NCBI GenBank assembly: GCA_015039465.1
Contig: MU130378.1
Span: 1 to 64,000 of the forward strand
From: Phlegmacium glaucopus
Lineage: Eukaryota > Basidiomycota > Agaricomycetes > Agaricales > Cortinariaceae
Direction: 5' to 3'
Length of the DNA stretch: 64,000 nucleotides
Of this stretch, positions 1 to 10,998 are shown in pieces (within the stretch, counting starts at the first letter, position 1; every line of letters begins with the position of its first letter). The notes beneath the pieces are model-generated. The model had not been told where the DNA came from and searched no databases. It saw only the letters and a program-made list of their open reading frames with translations. The translations under genes were made by a program, and so were the position numbers.

Positions 1-228
1 CAAAACCACTTAAAAGTTTGATCATCCTTCAATTGATCTAAATTATTGTTGTTGTTGTGTGTATTAGTTGAAGTGAATTTCAAAGTCTTGGAAAGGTTAT
101 ACTTTCTAGAAAACCCAACTTGCATTATTAAGATTGTATAAAGTATTGATTGAGTTATTGTTTTGAGTAGAGATTTTTATAATCTTGAAAATACACCTTT
201 TCTCAACAACCTCTGTGCAGTTACATCA
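1..228 (-). repeat. LTR-like repeat, copy A (cut by window edge)
   Basis: This stretch is the near-identical reverse complement of the start of the repeat at 20518-21817. The match runs from the window edge to the terminal ...GTTACATCA at 228 and stops there, as it does at the outer end of the other copy. It is therefore the 5' part of an LTR-like unit lying in minus orientation and continuing left of the window. No coding capacity was seen. Confidence 0.75.
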
Positions 229-339
229 ACGGTTTATAATAATAATACATACAATAACACTACAGCAAAACGACAATTTGTTACTAATACAAACTACATC
301 AGCAAAACGTCAACTTTTTTTAAAACTTTTTGGACTTTT

Positions 340-460
340 TAGCTTTACAGAGTGCCATATCTAAAGTCTAAAGTTTGTAAAGTACTAAAGTCTTGTTCAG
401 GACCTACATAAAGTCAGAAAAGTATGTAAAGCTTGTAAAGTCTGTAAAGTCCATGCTAAT
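340..460. repeat. Subterminal GTAAAG repeats, left end of Plavaka 1
   Basis: Repeated AAAG, TTTGTAAAG and TATGTAAAG units cluster here. The mirror cluster with CTTTAC units lies at 13615-13800. Subterminal repeats of this kind are the usual transposase-binding regions of CACTA-like elements; the binding role is an inference. Confidence 0.5.
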
Positions 461-3400
461 GAATTAAGAGGACCTAATGAGTTCATGGGCGTGATAATCA
501 ATAAGATGGTTCACAAAATAGGACTTAAAGGCATCAAGAGCGTCAATGTAAGAGAAATCTTCGGGGAGAAAGCCCGAACCATACTGTGGCAAGAGGTGTG
601 CTCCTCGAACGATGGCATCAAGATGTATTACCTCAAGTGTTGGCTTTCCTCCCAAAACTTCCGGTTTAAGAACCCACATCCCAGTTGATGGATCAGGGTC
701 TGAGTCCTCAATGACTGGAATAAACCAGTTGACAAGAGCGCATGGAAACTCCTTCTGAAGCTTGGGGTCATAAAATGAAAACTTGAAGAGAAGAAGGATA
801 CGTGCCACCAGCATGCCACGCATGAATAGACCTTCATCCCCTGCCACATCATCAGAAATTGCAACAAACGCTGTATCAAATTGATGATTCCCCTTCCATC
901 TGGGATTTGCATGAATCCGCTCATGGTACATGCCGCGAGCCCCACAAAGATCACTTGGTGCATAAAATGATGCGACAGCTGAATGAAATACTGAGATTTT
1001 GGAGGAAATTTTGGGAAGCTGTGGAGGAAAATCTTCGTAATTGGGGTTCGTGATCCTCGTGTCTCGCAATCTGGCATTCAAGAAACTCCATACAATGAGA
1101 GCCTCTTTGAGTCGTTCATGTGGTTTCTCGCAACAGACACCTTAACTTCTTTCCACTCTACCCCAGTCACCACTGTCCTCTCTCCCGCAACTTCCACGCA
1201 ATCATTTCCAGTTGTTCTTGTGCGTCAACACGACAATATTCAGCGAGTTGTGATGATTGCTGTGCATCTACTTGTTTGCGATTTGCACCAGTGAATCCGT
1301 TGTGGGTTTGGCTTGCTTGGGAAAGGAAGATTGCGAGTCAGCGCGACGTTCTTTGGGGTATCGCATGAGTTCGTGTAATCTGCCTGTCCGGCGCCCAGAA
1401 CGCGGACTTTTGCGCATATTTCTTGGAGTTCTTGATCATCGCGTGGAGGCTGCAAATCACTAGGCGTCCCTAGTCAAGGATCAGGACTTTATTAATTTAG
1501 ATACCACTGGGAGAGGTGTTGTTGTGTGTAGACAAATCATTGAAGTGCCACCGGAAAAGCTGGTTGCTTGATGTAGAGAGCAAGCATATCTAACATCTTT
1601 GGGTAGTTTTGTTCTGAGAGATATGGGTGAGTAGCAATGGCATCAGATATGACTTGGAGATACTGACCTGGCTTTGCCGCAAGCATGACCTGTGCCAGTG
1701 TTTTAGGTCCAGAGAGTGGGCCACTGTCATCTAATTCATTGTCATCATTCTCATTGTCGCTCATATTCTCATTGTCGGGGCTGTTTGAGGTGCCATAAGG
1801 AAGGATTGGTGGCAAAGTGCCTGTGACGGCTGCCAAAGCATGTTGAGATAGTGTGCCTTCAAGCATGCCACGATTACGGAAGACATGACGCAACACTGAG
1901 AGTTTGTCCAACCTGGATATGGTCACAACCATCTGAGGTAGCACGTTAAAACGGCTAGAACATCTCCAAGGCTCTTTCACTGCTGTAATGTGTCTACATT
2001 CAGTTATCAATGAGCAGATGCCATTAGGAGATGCAAAGAGCTCTATTTTCGAAATGTAATGACAAAGAGAATGTTGGCGGGGGAGAGAAATTGACGATTG
2101 GACACCAGTCATGATGAAGATGTTCCTAAGTTCTTGGAATCATGTTTGGTGTTGTGTGAATTCTTCTAGATCAGATGAAGTGATCGCATTGCGACGGGCA
2201 ATGTAGCAGCACTCCGTAAAAGCTGCAATGCATTCTACCATCTCCTCAGGAACTAAGCCTTTGACGGCAGCAAGATAAACCTAAATTGAGTCCCATTAGA
2301 ATAAATCGTGATTATTAACAAATTGGCAACCTTCATCAACACTTTTGAGTCATCACCCGTCCACTGTGAGAAATCACGACCATCAGGGAAGTGTTGTAGG
2401 CCAGAAAAAGCAGGCACAGCAGAGATGCTGCATGGATTTTCATAATGTTAAACTGATAGAAAATAAAAAGAATAAGAAAGGGCTTACCGACAGTCAATTT
2501 CTTGAATATAATGTAATGCTCCTGCTGCCCCATGCATCATGATCAAGTATTCTTCAACCCAAGTAACGAGATGGTCCTTGAAAGTTCCTTTGATTAACTG
2601 ATGGAGTAGGTCTGGCGTCAAAAGCTTATGGATGTCTGCTTGTGGAAAGTGAGATGTAAAGGGCTGACAAATTTTCAGTGGTATGAACGAGAAAGCAATT
2701 AAGAACTTACCACAACATCATCACGAACACCATAATTATCCCAAAGTATACCAGGATCAAAATTCTGAATAAGAAACTCAGTTTTTTGGTGTGAGCATAG
2801 ATTAGCATGTGGATTATCTAAGTTATCAGGAGTGGCTTCGCATCTGGCAAGAATTTCAGGGATATTCATTGCATTCAAAAAATGAACTCACACTGGACAC
2901 CAGTTTTGAACAACCCCAGCCAGCCAGACTTGCTCTGGGTAATCTGCGATATATGGACCAAGAGAAAAGATAATATGTTGAAAATGTCCATCTGGACAGT
3001 GTGCAACCTCTGGTGTGGTCATTGATGGTTTTAATGACAAGAAAACACGTGTTAAACTTGTGTGATAGAGTTGGCGACAGAAAGTCTGAAATTCAGTCTG
3101 TTTCCGATGTTTTTTGCTTGCTATAATACTTTGTTAGTATGAAATTCATGGAAAACTTAGGAACTTACTTTTTGGAATAGGAAGAAGTGCGACTGGCTCC
3201 ATTCCCAGAGAACGTGAGTGTTGTGCTGTATTGTCCATATTGCCAGCACCAACATAGACGAGATGAAACTCTTGATGCCCAGTTGCAACAGAAACTGTTG
3301 TTTTATCACTACCTGCAACAATTAGGACGAGCATAGATCCTCGGGCCAATGGATTGTCGCGGATAATATCATTCTAACATGAAATAAGTGGATGAAAGCC

Positions 3401-4122
3401 CAGAAGAATGATAACTCTTACCGCTTCATCCCAAGCCCATGATCCAGACATCAGGTTTGACCACACACGATCCTTCTTTTCATTGAATTGCATGTAAGGG
3501 ACATAGTTAAAATGGTCTTGGAGGTCGGGCAACGTGATCTGGTTGAGTAATACAATGCGTGGATCACGGAAGCAGAGTTTGTATGTTTTGAGCATCTATT
3601 TTGGTGGTGTTCCAGGTCCAGTATATTTGAATTTGACCATTTTCCATGGTGCTGGACCTTCTTTAATGGAGTCAATGGTTGTATACATTTCCTGTGCTGT
3701 TCTCCAGGGAATATCATCAGCGTCTCCACCAGCAAGAAGAGTCGACGCGAGCCAGTGATCTAATGCTTGATTAATCTGAGCCTCGGAACTTTGGAGCTCT
3801 GTAAAATGATAATCTGCAAACTCAAATGCAAGGCGATCCTGAAAAGGATTCCACGGATTTGATGCTGTCGCATCCACAGGATGTTGTGGAGGTGGTGGCG
3901 AACCAGGGGGCAAAGTATTTCCATTCTCGTCACAAGGAAGCGCTGGTGAAGTTGAGTGAACACATGTGAGATGTTCAAAAATAGACCAACTTACCATTTA
4001 AATTGGGATGCGTAATGACTTTGAAAGCTTTTAAATGCTTCCTTTTTTCTTCAGCAGATAGATTAGCCTGATGCTTCAATCTAAAATGCTTGCTGAGACC
4101 ACGGAATGTGAGACAGGGTTTT

Positions 4123-4504
4123 TGTTACGACTTCGAACGATTCAGGGTTGCTGATCGTTAACAGTCGTTACTATGTTGGTTTCGAGTATCAATTCGTAGA
4201 CTTGCGCTTCGTAGACTTATTAAGGCCTAGAGCAGTGGTTGTCTTTGAGAGAGATCGTGTGTGTAGAGGATTGTCTATTAAAGACTAGGTAAAGAACATT
4301 GTACAGAATACGTAGGTTTATATACTAGCAAAGGAAATGAAAGGCATGTGGTTGAAGTATGTACAACATGTGTTTGACACATGTATGAAAACAGAACAGT
4401 AGCAGCATGTGGATGAAACAATGAATGTCGCATGTTATGCGCTTGTGTGATAGTATAAAAAGAAATGAAAAGGGTGCGTACGCAGCGTGTATACAATCGT
4501 AACA
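4123..4504 (-). repeat. 3' LTR of Gypsy 1
   Basis: Ends are TGTTAC...GTAACA, a perfect short inverted terminus. It matches the LTR at 10617-10998 over its full 382 bp except for four C/T differences. Confidence 0.95.
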
Positions 4505-4514
4505 TTACCCCTCC
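4505..4514 (-). other. Polypurine tract of Gypsy 1
   Basis: On the minus strand the sequence directly before the 3' LTR reads GGAGGGGTAA, a purine run suited to plus-strand DNA priming by reverse transcriptase. Confidence 0.75.
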
Positions 4515-4626
4515 ACTAGACTTTTGAAAGCTCCTGATTTCAACGACTGTAGAGTCTCTTCGCCAGTTGACAGCGTTTGAGAACGTGACCGGGTTTGTTG
4601 CAGAGGACACAGTGATTTTGAACCGT

Positions 4627-5515
4627 TCACATGGTGTCGAAGACCTGGAGTCTTTCATAATCTTTGTCGTCTGGGATATAAATAGGACTGTCTCTTGAGC
4701 CGTCGCCTTCTGAAGTCGTAAAATATTGAGTCGAGATTTCAGAAATGGAAATGTGAGGGGTGACGGGGAGGACGATCGTGTCGACAGGAATATTAGGGAT
4801 TGATCTTGCCGGTGATGAAATAGGAGAGGGGGTATCAAAGACTGGTATGTTCATTACTTGAGGTGTGTTTTTGAACGGGATCGAACTCCATTGATGTTTT
4901 TGGTGATGTCTGATCAATGGTTTGAGCTTCAAAATAAGGCCGCCTTCTCTCATGTGGTCGAAGAGAAGGTTTGTCGTTGTTCGCTGTCGTTCAATTTCTT
5001 TTTCCAGTCGTCGTATCGTCTGTCTGGTTTCGAAATAGTGACGAAATTGGGAATTTAAGTCACTGCAGTCCCATAAGATGTCTTTGATTGATTCGAGGTT
5101 GTTTTTGTTTTTGAGTATACAGTTTAGTTCGTGCGAGTCGAAATGTTTGACATTGGAATAACAAGTGGTTTCAGAAGGAGAAGAAGTAGGAGCAGGGGAA
5201 GAATAAGAAGGGGAGGGAGGAGAAGAAGTAAGTCTGTGTGCGCGAGGTTGATTGAAGTTAGGGGGAAGAGGGCGGACAATGGGTCGGAAATATTTCTCAG
5301 TTACTTGAGCTCGGGGCATTTCAGAGGAAAGGGAAATTGTTAAGTCGAGGATTGTAAGTTTCGAAGTCAAATTGAGGAAGAACAAACTGCTTGTCTCGTT
5401 CTTCTTTGAGCTTCTCTCTTATATTTTCCAGCTCTGTCGTAACTATCGCCACCTGATCGATGAATTTCAAGAACTCTTCGTCGAGTAACTCGTGTGCATA
5501 AGACGTGTAGCGCAT
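4627..5515 (-). CDS. Third ORF of Gypsy 1, downstream of pol (two frames)
   Basis: An ATG at 5515 lies 20 nt after the chromodomain stop. It opens a 64-residue frame (5321-5515) rich in charged residues with coiled-coil character (a TTELENIREKLKEERDK stretch). A longer frame, 4627-5385 (252 residues from its nominal start), overlaps it one frame apart and holds a Pro/Ser-rich part, another likely coiled coil (RRLEKEIERQ) and an acidic tail. The two frames look like one protein of about 290 residues broken or frameshifted near 5340, where the second frame continues as SEMPRAQVTEKYF. I see no signal peptide or membrane span, so it does not look like an envelope protein, and I do not recognise the family. 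It could also be a captured host exon or a transcription-unit tail. Confidence 0.5.
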
Positions 5516-5534
5516 GTCGAGCTTCTGTGATTGA

Positions 5535-8500
5535 TCAAAGTTGGTGACATTGTTTATAGTTCGTCAACAAGTCGCCGTCGTCCGAAAATGCTTCTTCGTT
5601 TTCCCATGATGCTTCGGAGATTGGATATCCTTTCCATTTGATATAGTATTGGATATTTCGTCCTCGTCTTCTGTGCTTTAGAATCGTTTCGATTTCATAA
5701 ACTTCTTCTCCTTCAAGTAGTTCAGGAGGTGGTCTGTCGAAATTTTCTCCATAGACGTCATTTTCTTTGTAAGGTCGGAGTAGGGATGCATGGAAGACGT
5801 TATGTATTTTCCATGAGGATGGGAGTCATAATTCGTATGTGACCGGGCCTAAGACTTCTGTGATTTTGAAGGGTCCTTCGCGTTTTGGGGCCATTTTCTT
5901 GTGGTACAACATTTTGAGGTTGCGCGAATCTAACCAAACTTTCTGTCCCTTCTTGAATGGGATGAAATTTGATTGTCTGCATTCTGCAATGCGTGTTCGT
6001 GCAAGTTTATGTGCTGCGAGGGCTTCTTCTCGGTTCTTGATCAGTGTCTTCATTTTGTCTTCGATCGATGGGTATTTTGTGTTTTCGAAAGATAAGGGGA
6101 TTGTGATAGGGGATTCTCCGAACATGAGTTCGAATGGTGTATGGAGTCGGTCGGCGTGTCTTCGATTGTTGTGTGTGAATTCCAGTGTATTCAAGGCAAT
6201 CGGCCAGTCTTCTGGATGGGAAGCGCAATAAATCGATAGATATGCTTCAATTTCTTGATTTGTTCGTTCGGTAGCTCCATCTGTTTGAGGGTGATAGGCT
6301 GTAGAGAGGGAAGATGTGATTCCGAGTAGTTTCAAAAGCTCTCTGAACGATTGAGAAGCAAATTGAGGGCCTCTGTCAGATAATAATCTGTCAGGTAAAC
6401 CAAATCTTTTGTAAAGATTTTCAAGTAAGAGTCGAGCTGTTTCTTCGGCGGTGATCATTTTGTTGCAGGGTAGGAGAATTACCCCCTTCGTAAGACCTTG
6501 GTCGACCACGGACAAGATAGAGTCGTATCCTTCGGCAGGTGGTAAGTCGGTGATAAAATCCATTGAGCAATTTGCGAAAGGTCGTGTCGATTTCACTCCT
6601 TCCACAGGTATGAAGGCTGGTTTTGAGGGGTTTCTGTCAATTTTAAACTGTTGACAAGTTCCGCATCCTTGAATGTAGTTCTTCACAAAGGTTCGGAGTC
6701 CAGGCCACCAGTAGTGTTGACGAACAGCATTGTAAGTCTCGAGTTCACCAGGGTGTCCAGCTGTCTCAGGATCGTGGAACATCTTGACTATGTCCTGTCG
6801 TAATTCAAAATCTTTAGGAATGTAGTTCTTTCCTTTGTAGAAAAGTACCCGTTTTCCTTCGAATTCTTCTGTTGTCCATTCAGTTAGATCTTTTTGTGCA
6901 GAAGATCCAGTGTCCAGTAGTAATTTTATTGCTTCGGCAGTGTCGAGATCTAAATCATCGGCGGAAGCAATCCTGTTTTGTAAGTTGGTGTCGATCAGGT
7001 TTAAGAAAAGACTGTCGGGGAGTAGAACAATGTCTTCGTTATCATTGTCTTCTTCAGGGCAATGATCTGGTTGTCGAGAGAGGGTGTCCGATTGTATCAT
7101 TTTGTTTCCAGCCAAGTGAATGAGTTTCACGTCAAATTCGGAGAGATATAGTGCCCATCTCGCTTGTCTTCGGTTCAGTTTCTTCGCTTCTCGGTAATAT
7201 GTCAGGTTCTTGTGGTCTGACAATATAACCGTCGTATGAGGGGATCCTTGAATGTAATGTCGCCATTCTTGGAGTCCATGAATAATTGCAAGCAATTCCC
7301 TGTCGTAAATTTCGTAGTTCCGTTCGGTAGGGGAAAAGGTTTTCGAGATAAAAGAGACCGGGTGTCTGTCTCCATTTGAGTCCAATTGTGTGAGGACTGC
7401 ACCTGATGCGTATTTTGATGCGTCACATTTGATCTGGAAAGGTTTTGTATGATCTGGCATCATAAGAACCGGTTCTTCAGTAAATCGCTTCTTGAGTGTT
7501 TCAAAAGCGTCTTGGCATTCCTGTGTCCATTCAAATGTTTTGTTTTTCCTCAAAAGATTGTTGAGAGGTCCAGCGAGTTCCGAGAATTTCTTGATGAATC
7601 TTCTATAGAAATTTCCAAATCCAAGGAACGATCGTACTTCTTTGACGGTGGTAGGTGTAGGCCAGTCTCTAATTCCTTTAAGTTTCGTGGAATCCATAGA
7701 GACCTTACCTTCTTCGATGATCATTCCGAGGTATTCAATTTTCTTCTTGTTGAATTCACATTTCTTCGGTTTCAGGTAGAGGTCGTGTTCTCGTAATCGC
7801 TGTAGGACCTTCTTCGTTATTTCTTCTAAATCTTTTTCGCAGGTTGCAAAAATCAAGATGTCGTCCATGTAGACAATGACATAATCGCCTTCAATCAAAT
7901 CTTCAAAGATTGAATCCATCATCGCCTGGAATGTAGCCGGGGAGTTGCACATGCCAAAGAACATAACTGTCGGTTCGAAAAGTCCTCTGTTCGTTTTGAA
8001 TGCTGCTTTCCACTCGTCACCTTTCTTGATCCGGACATTGTTGTAACCTCTTAAGACATCAAACTTGGTAAAACAAGTTGCGCCTTTTAGTTTGTCCATA
8101 ATTTCGGAGATCAAAGGTAGAGGGTAAGCGTTTTTGACCGTATGTTCATTCAGGTATCGGTAATCTTGGCAAGGTCATAACTTTCCATCTTTCTTGGAGA
8201 CGAAGAAGAAAGGTGATGCCATCGGTGATTTTGATTTTTGAATATAACGCCGTTCGAGGTTTTCTTTGAGGAATTTGTCCAGTTCAGTTTGTTCTTCTGG
8301 GGTGAGATTGTAATTTTTGAAGGATTTTGGTTCAAATCCAGGTTTCATCTCGATTTTGTGATCCCAGGGCCGTTCGTCAGGAAATCTGTCTGCCTTCTTT
8401 TCATCAAATACATCAAGGAATTTGTGATATTCTTTTGGAACCAGTTTTTCAACCGGAATATCATCCTTTTTGTCGTATTTCTGTGCAAGTGTTTGAGATG

Positions 8501-9155
8501 CAGAGGTTTTCGCATTGATCCAAATGTCGTTGTCCGTTTCACCAGTAATAAAAGAGATGAGTAATGATAGTTCATCATCATCTAGAGGGTTCAAGGTAGA
8601 ATTCATGTACTCTTCTTTGTCTTCTTCATCAGTAATAGAAGATTTCGGGTATTTCGGGAATTCTTGTTTCGAGGTGTCCGTTCTCATGTTTCGCTTAAAG
8701 AAGCGCCGTTTGCTAGTGTCTGTGTTTTCGTTTCTCCATGAGAAAACTCCAGTCTTCCAGTTGATTTCCGGGTTGGTTTCTTGTAACCAAGGGAATCCGA
8801 GGATGATCTTCTGTTTTCCAAGTCCTGTGACTAAGAGTCGTTCCGTTTTCCGTTGTCCGTTTATAATAAGATCAAGATCGACAAATGTCTTGATGGTTCC
8901 GCGTTTGTTGGGTGTTCCGTCTACGTTAAAGACCTTTAGTGGTTTGTCCAGTTTTTTGATAATGAATCCAGATTTTCTTGCGTAATTCTGGTCAATAAAC
9001 TTTCCTCCCACTCCGGTGTCTATGAGTCCTTGGGTTTCGATGTCTTCCTTACTCGATGTCTGGCCTACGATAATGATTGGAACAGAGATTGTATTGTTCG
9101 TTATCGTAGCACTACAGACAGAGTAAATATTTAGACAAGGAGAGGCTTGCATCAA
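5535..9155 (-). pseudogene. pol: Gypsy 1 pol: protease, RT, RNase H, integrase, chromodomain
   Basis: One continuous frame runs from 9155 (open back to the frameshift site at 9173-9179) to the stop at 5535-5537, broken by two TGA codons at 8175-8177 and 5826-5828. In order it shows an aspartic protease (LIDTGVGGKFID), reverse transcriptase with YMDD, RNase H (CDASKYASGAVL), an integrase zinc-binding HHCC region (GHPGELETYN to GCGTC), the integrase core with acidic residues in MDFITDLP, LSDRGPQF and ATERTNQE, and a C-terminal chromodomain (YYIKWKGYP). Both stops replace a position where Arg fits (KL*PCQDYRYL and YEL*LPSSWKIH), so each is explained by a single CGA-to-TGA change. No other lesions were seen, so catalytic motifs are intact. 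The product would reverse-transcribe and integrate the element; the chromodomain usually guides integration to heterochromatin. Confidence 0.93.
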
Positions 9156-9169
9156 GGAAGTTCTCCGTT

Positions 9170-10147
9170 TTAAAAACCCTCATCATCCGCCTGCTTGAAA
9201 AACTCCTCTTTGTCGTCGTCGTCCATCTTTGCCATCAAGGCTTGGATATGAGAGTGCAATTCTTTTCCTTTCATCTTTTTGATCTCGGGGACTTCTGGCT
9301 TCTTCTGCCAGGATTTTGTCGTGTTCTGGTTCGAGTAAGAGGCTGTCTTCGTGCAGTCTCTGGATAAATGTCCGGGTTGTTTGCATTTGAAGCAAAGCCC
9401 CTTCCTCATCGCGTCGTTTCGTTTATCCATGGACATTGCATCCACGTCCATCGCATTCGGGTCTTTCTTCTGGAAGTTCCAACGCCTTCCCTGTGGGTTC
9501 GAATTCTTATTTGTTTGACCAGTTTTGTTCTGGTTGTTGTTTCCTTGGGAAAAGGAATTCATCATCCTTTTCCATTGATGATCTAGGCGTGAAGCCCATT
9601 CGTAGTATCCGGCTATTGTCGTCGGTGGTTTTTCCAACGTCAGGATTCTTCGTTTCAAAGAGGGGAGGATCGAGTCCTCGAATCGTTCAATGATTGCAAT
9701 CTCGTCTTTGAGACCGCTCTTCTGTACCAGGATTTTGAATTGAGCGATATGCTCGTCGATCGAGGTCTTCTCCTGTTGGAGGTATTTCAAATCGTTTAGG
9801 GCATCGCCCTTCATGTCGTACTGTGCGAAAGCTTCTTCGAGGAGTTTGAAGAAGTCTAGAATGGTTCCAAAATCCGGCTTTGTTCCAAGAGCTGTGTTGT
9901 CGAAAATGTTTGAAACATATCCTTCTTTCCAAGAGGCCGCTTCGCCGTCGTTGAGTAGGGAGAGTACAAAGGTGATCTTTTTCAAGTCGTCATTGTATAT
10001 CGTGTCGTTTATTGTGAGGTATAGTTTCGTTTCTAGAAGAAACTTTCTTAGTTCTTCTCTTTTGCCTGTGAAAGGCTTCGGCATGTTGAGCTTGATCTCT
10101 TTAGCCTCTGTGTTTGTGTTTGGTGGAGTCATCGGTTGGTCAACCAT
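9170..10147 (-). CDS. gag: Gypsy 1 Gag, CCHC nucleocapsid
   Basis: This 325-residue ORF from an ATG at 10147 has a retrotransposon-Gag capsid region (MPKPFTGKREELRKFL near residue 20, WASRLDHQW later). A single CCHC zinc knuckle CFKCKQPGHLSRDC lies about two thirds along, and the tail is acidic. It forms the virus-like particle and binds element RNA. The stop TAA at 9170-9172 directly follows the slippery heptamer GGGTTTT, and pol lies in the -1 frame. The frame is open upstream of the ATG to a TGA at about 10496. Beyond that a different frame reads as coding-like, acidic sequence back to the primer-binding site without an ATG, so the true N-terminus may lie further upstream with an indel. 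Confidence 0.9.
   Translation of the reverse strand: MVDQPMTPPNTNTEAKEIKLNMPKPFTGKREELRKFLLETKLYLTINDTIYNDDLKKITFVLSLLNDGEAASWKEGYVSNIFDNTALGTKPDFGTILDFFKLLEEAFAQYDMKGDALNDLKYLQQEKTSIDEHIAQFKILVQKSGLKDEIAIIERFEDSILPSLKRRILTLEKPPTTIAGYYEWASRLDHQWKRMMNSFSQGNNNQNKTGQTNKNSNPQGRRWNFQKKDPNAMDVDAMSMDKRNDAMRKGLCFKCKQPGHLSRDCTKTASYSNQNTTKSWQKKPEVPEIKKMKGKELHSHIQALMAKMDDDDKEEFFKQADDEGF
9173..9179 (-). promoter_or_regulatory. -1 ribosomal frameshift heptamer GGGTTTT at gag/pol join
   Basis: In the gag frame the end reads GAG GGT TTT TAA, so G-GGT-TTT is an X-XXY-YYZ slippery site immediately before the gag stop. Slipping back one base gives GGG TTT TTA AAA CGG, open and in frame with pol. The gag and pol frames differ by exactly -1. 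I did not fold the downstream RNA for a stimulatory structure. Confidence 0.75.
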
Positions 10148-10605
10148 GCTTTCTGATTTCGGTGTCGGGGATCGGGTTGGGGTTCGGTTTAGAAGTCTAG
10201 TAACTTCTTCTTCTGAGTCTGTTTCAAGTGGAGGTAAAGTCCACGAGTCTGGTTCTGTTCGGGTTTCAGTAGGATCGAAGAACGATTGGAATGGGTTAAA
10301 TTCTTGTCGTGTAAAGTCGATCGGGTTTCTAGATGCGCTGAGTCTAGCAAGAGCTTCTTCTAGCGCTTCTTCTGTTGGTTCGTTTGTAGGTTCGGGTGGA
10401 GTAGAGAATTCTCCTTCGGTATCGTTCGTGGAATGGGAAGACTGTGATAGTCTGTATGTCCCTCTTCTTCTGTTTCTTGAACTTGACGCCGTTGCTCAGA
10501 GGTTTGGGTGTCGATCGGGTCTTTCACCAGGTTTCGACGTTCGGTTTCTGGTTCGTTTCGTTTCGGGTATTCGCAAGTATAGAAACTATGCGAGGTCGTG
10601 TAGAC

Positions 10606-10616
10606 ACCTAGTCTTT
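10606..10616 (-). other. Self-priming primer-binding site of Gypsy 1
   Basis: On the minus strand the 11 nt directly after the 5' LTR read AAAGACTAGGT. They are perfectly complementary to ACCTAGTCTTT inside the same LTR (10784 down to 10774). No tRNA-like TGG start is present. This is the arrangement of Tf1/sushi retrotransposons, whose mRNA 5' end folds back, is cleaved and primes minus-strand synthesis. Confidence 0.8.
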
Positions 10617-10998
10617 TGTTATGACTTCGAACGATTCAGGGTTGCTGATCGTTAACAGTTGTTACTATGTCGGTTTCGAGTATCAATTCGTAGACTTGCG
10701 CTTCGTAGACTTATTAAGGCCTAGAGCAGTGGTTGTCTTTGAGAGAGATCGTGTGTGTAGAGGATCGTCTATTAAAGACTAGGTAAAGAACATTGTACAG
10801 AATACGTAGGTTTATATACTAGCAAAGGAAATGAAAGGCATGTGGTTGAAGTATGTACAACATGTGTTTGACACATGTATGAAAACAGAACAGTAGCAGC
10901 ATGTGGATGAAACAATGAATGTCGCATGTTATGCGCTTGTGTGATAGTATAAAAAGAAATGAAAAGGGTGCGTACGCAGCGTGTATACAATCGTAACA
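10617..10998 (-). repeat. 5' LTR of Gypsy 1
   Basis: This is the 382-bp partner of 4123-4504, with termini TGTTACG...TAACA on the minus strand. It contains the TATA box and the predicted transcript start used for self-priming. Confidence 0.95.
10784..10818 (-). promoter_or_regulatory. TATA box and inferred transcription start of Gypsy 1
   Basis: On the minus strand TATATAAA lies at 10818-10811. The sequence ACCTAGTCTTT begins 32-34 nt downstream, at 10784, the normal TATA-to-start distance. The start is inferred from this spacing and from complementarity to the primer-binding site. Confidence 0.65.

Noticed and set aside
4278..4838. 186-residue minus-strand ORF overlapping the LTR of Gypsy 1
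   Set aside because: It runs through the LTR and out of frame with the third ORF. The same C-terminal peptide recurs at 10772-11218 only because the LTR is repeated.
4627..5385. Envelope gene of an endogenous retrovirus-like element
   Set aside because: There is no signal peptide, transmembrane segment or furin-type site; the composition is coiled-coil and acidic.
9813..10655. 280-residue plus-strand ORF antisense to Gypsy 1 gag
   Set aside because: It is Ser/Val/Arg-rich without a known fold. It lies opposite a real Gag and its extension and ends in the LTR, so it is a shadow of the GC/codon structure.
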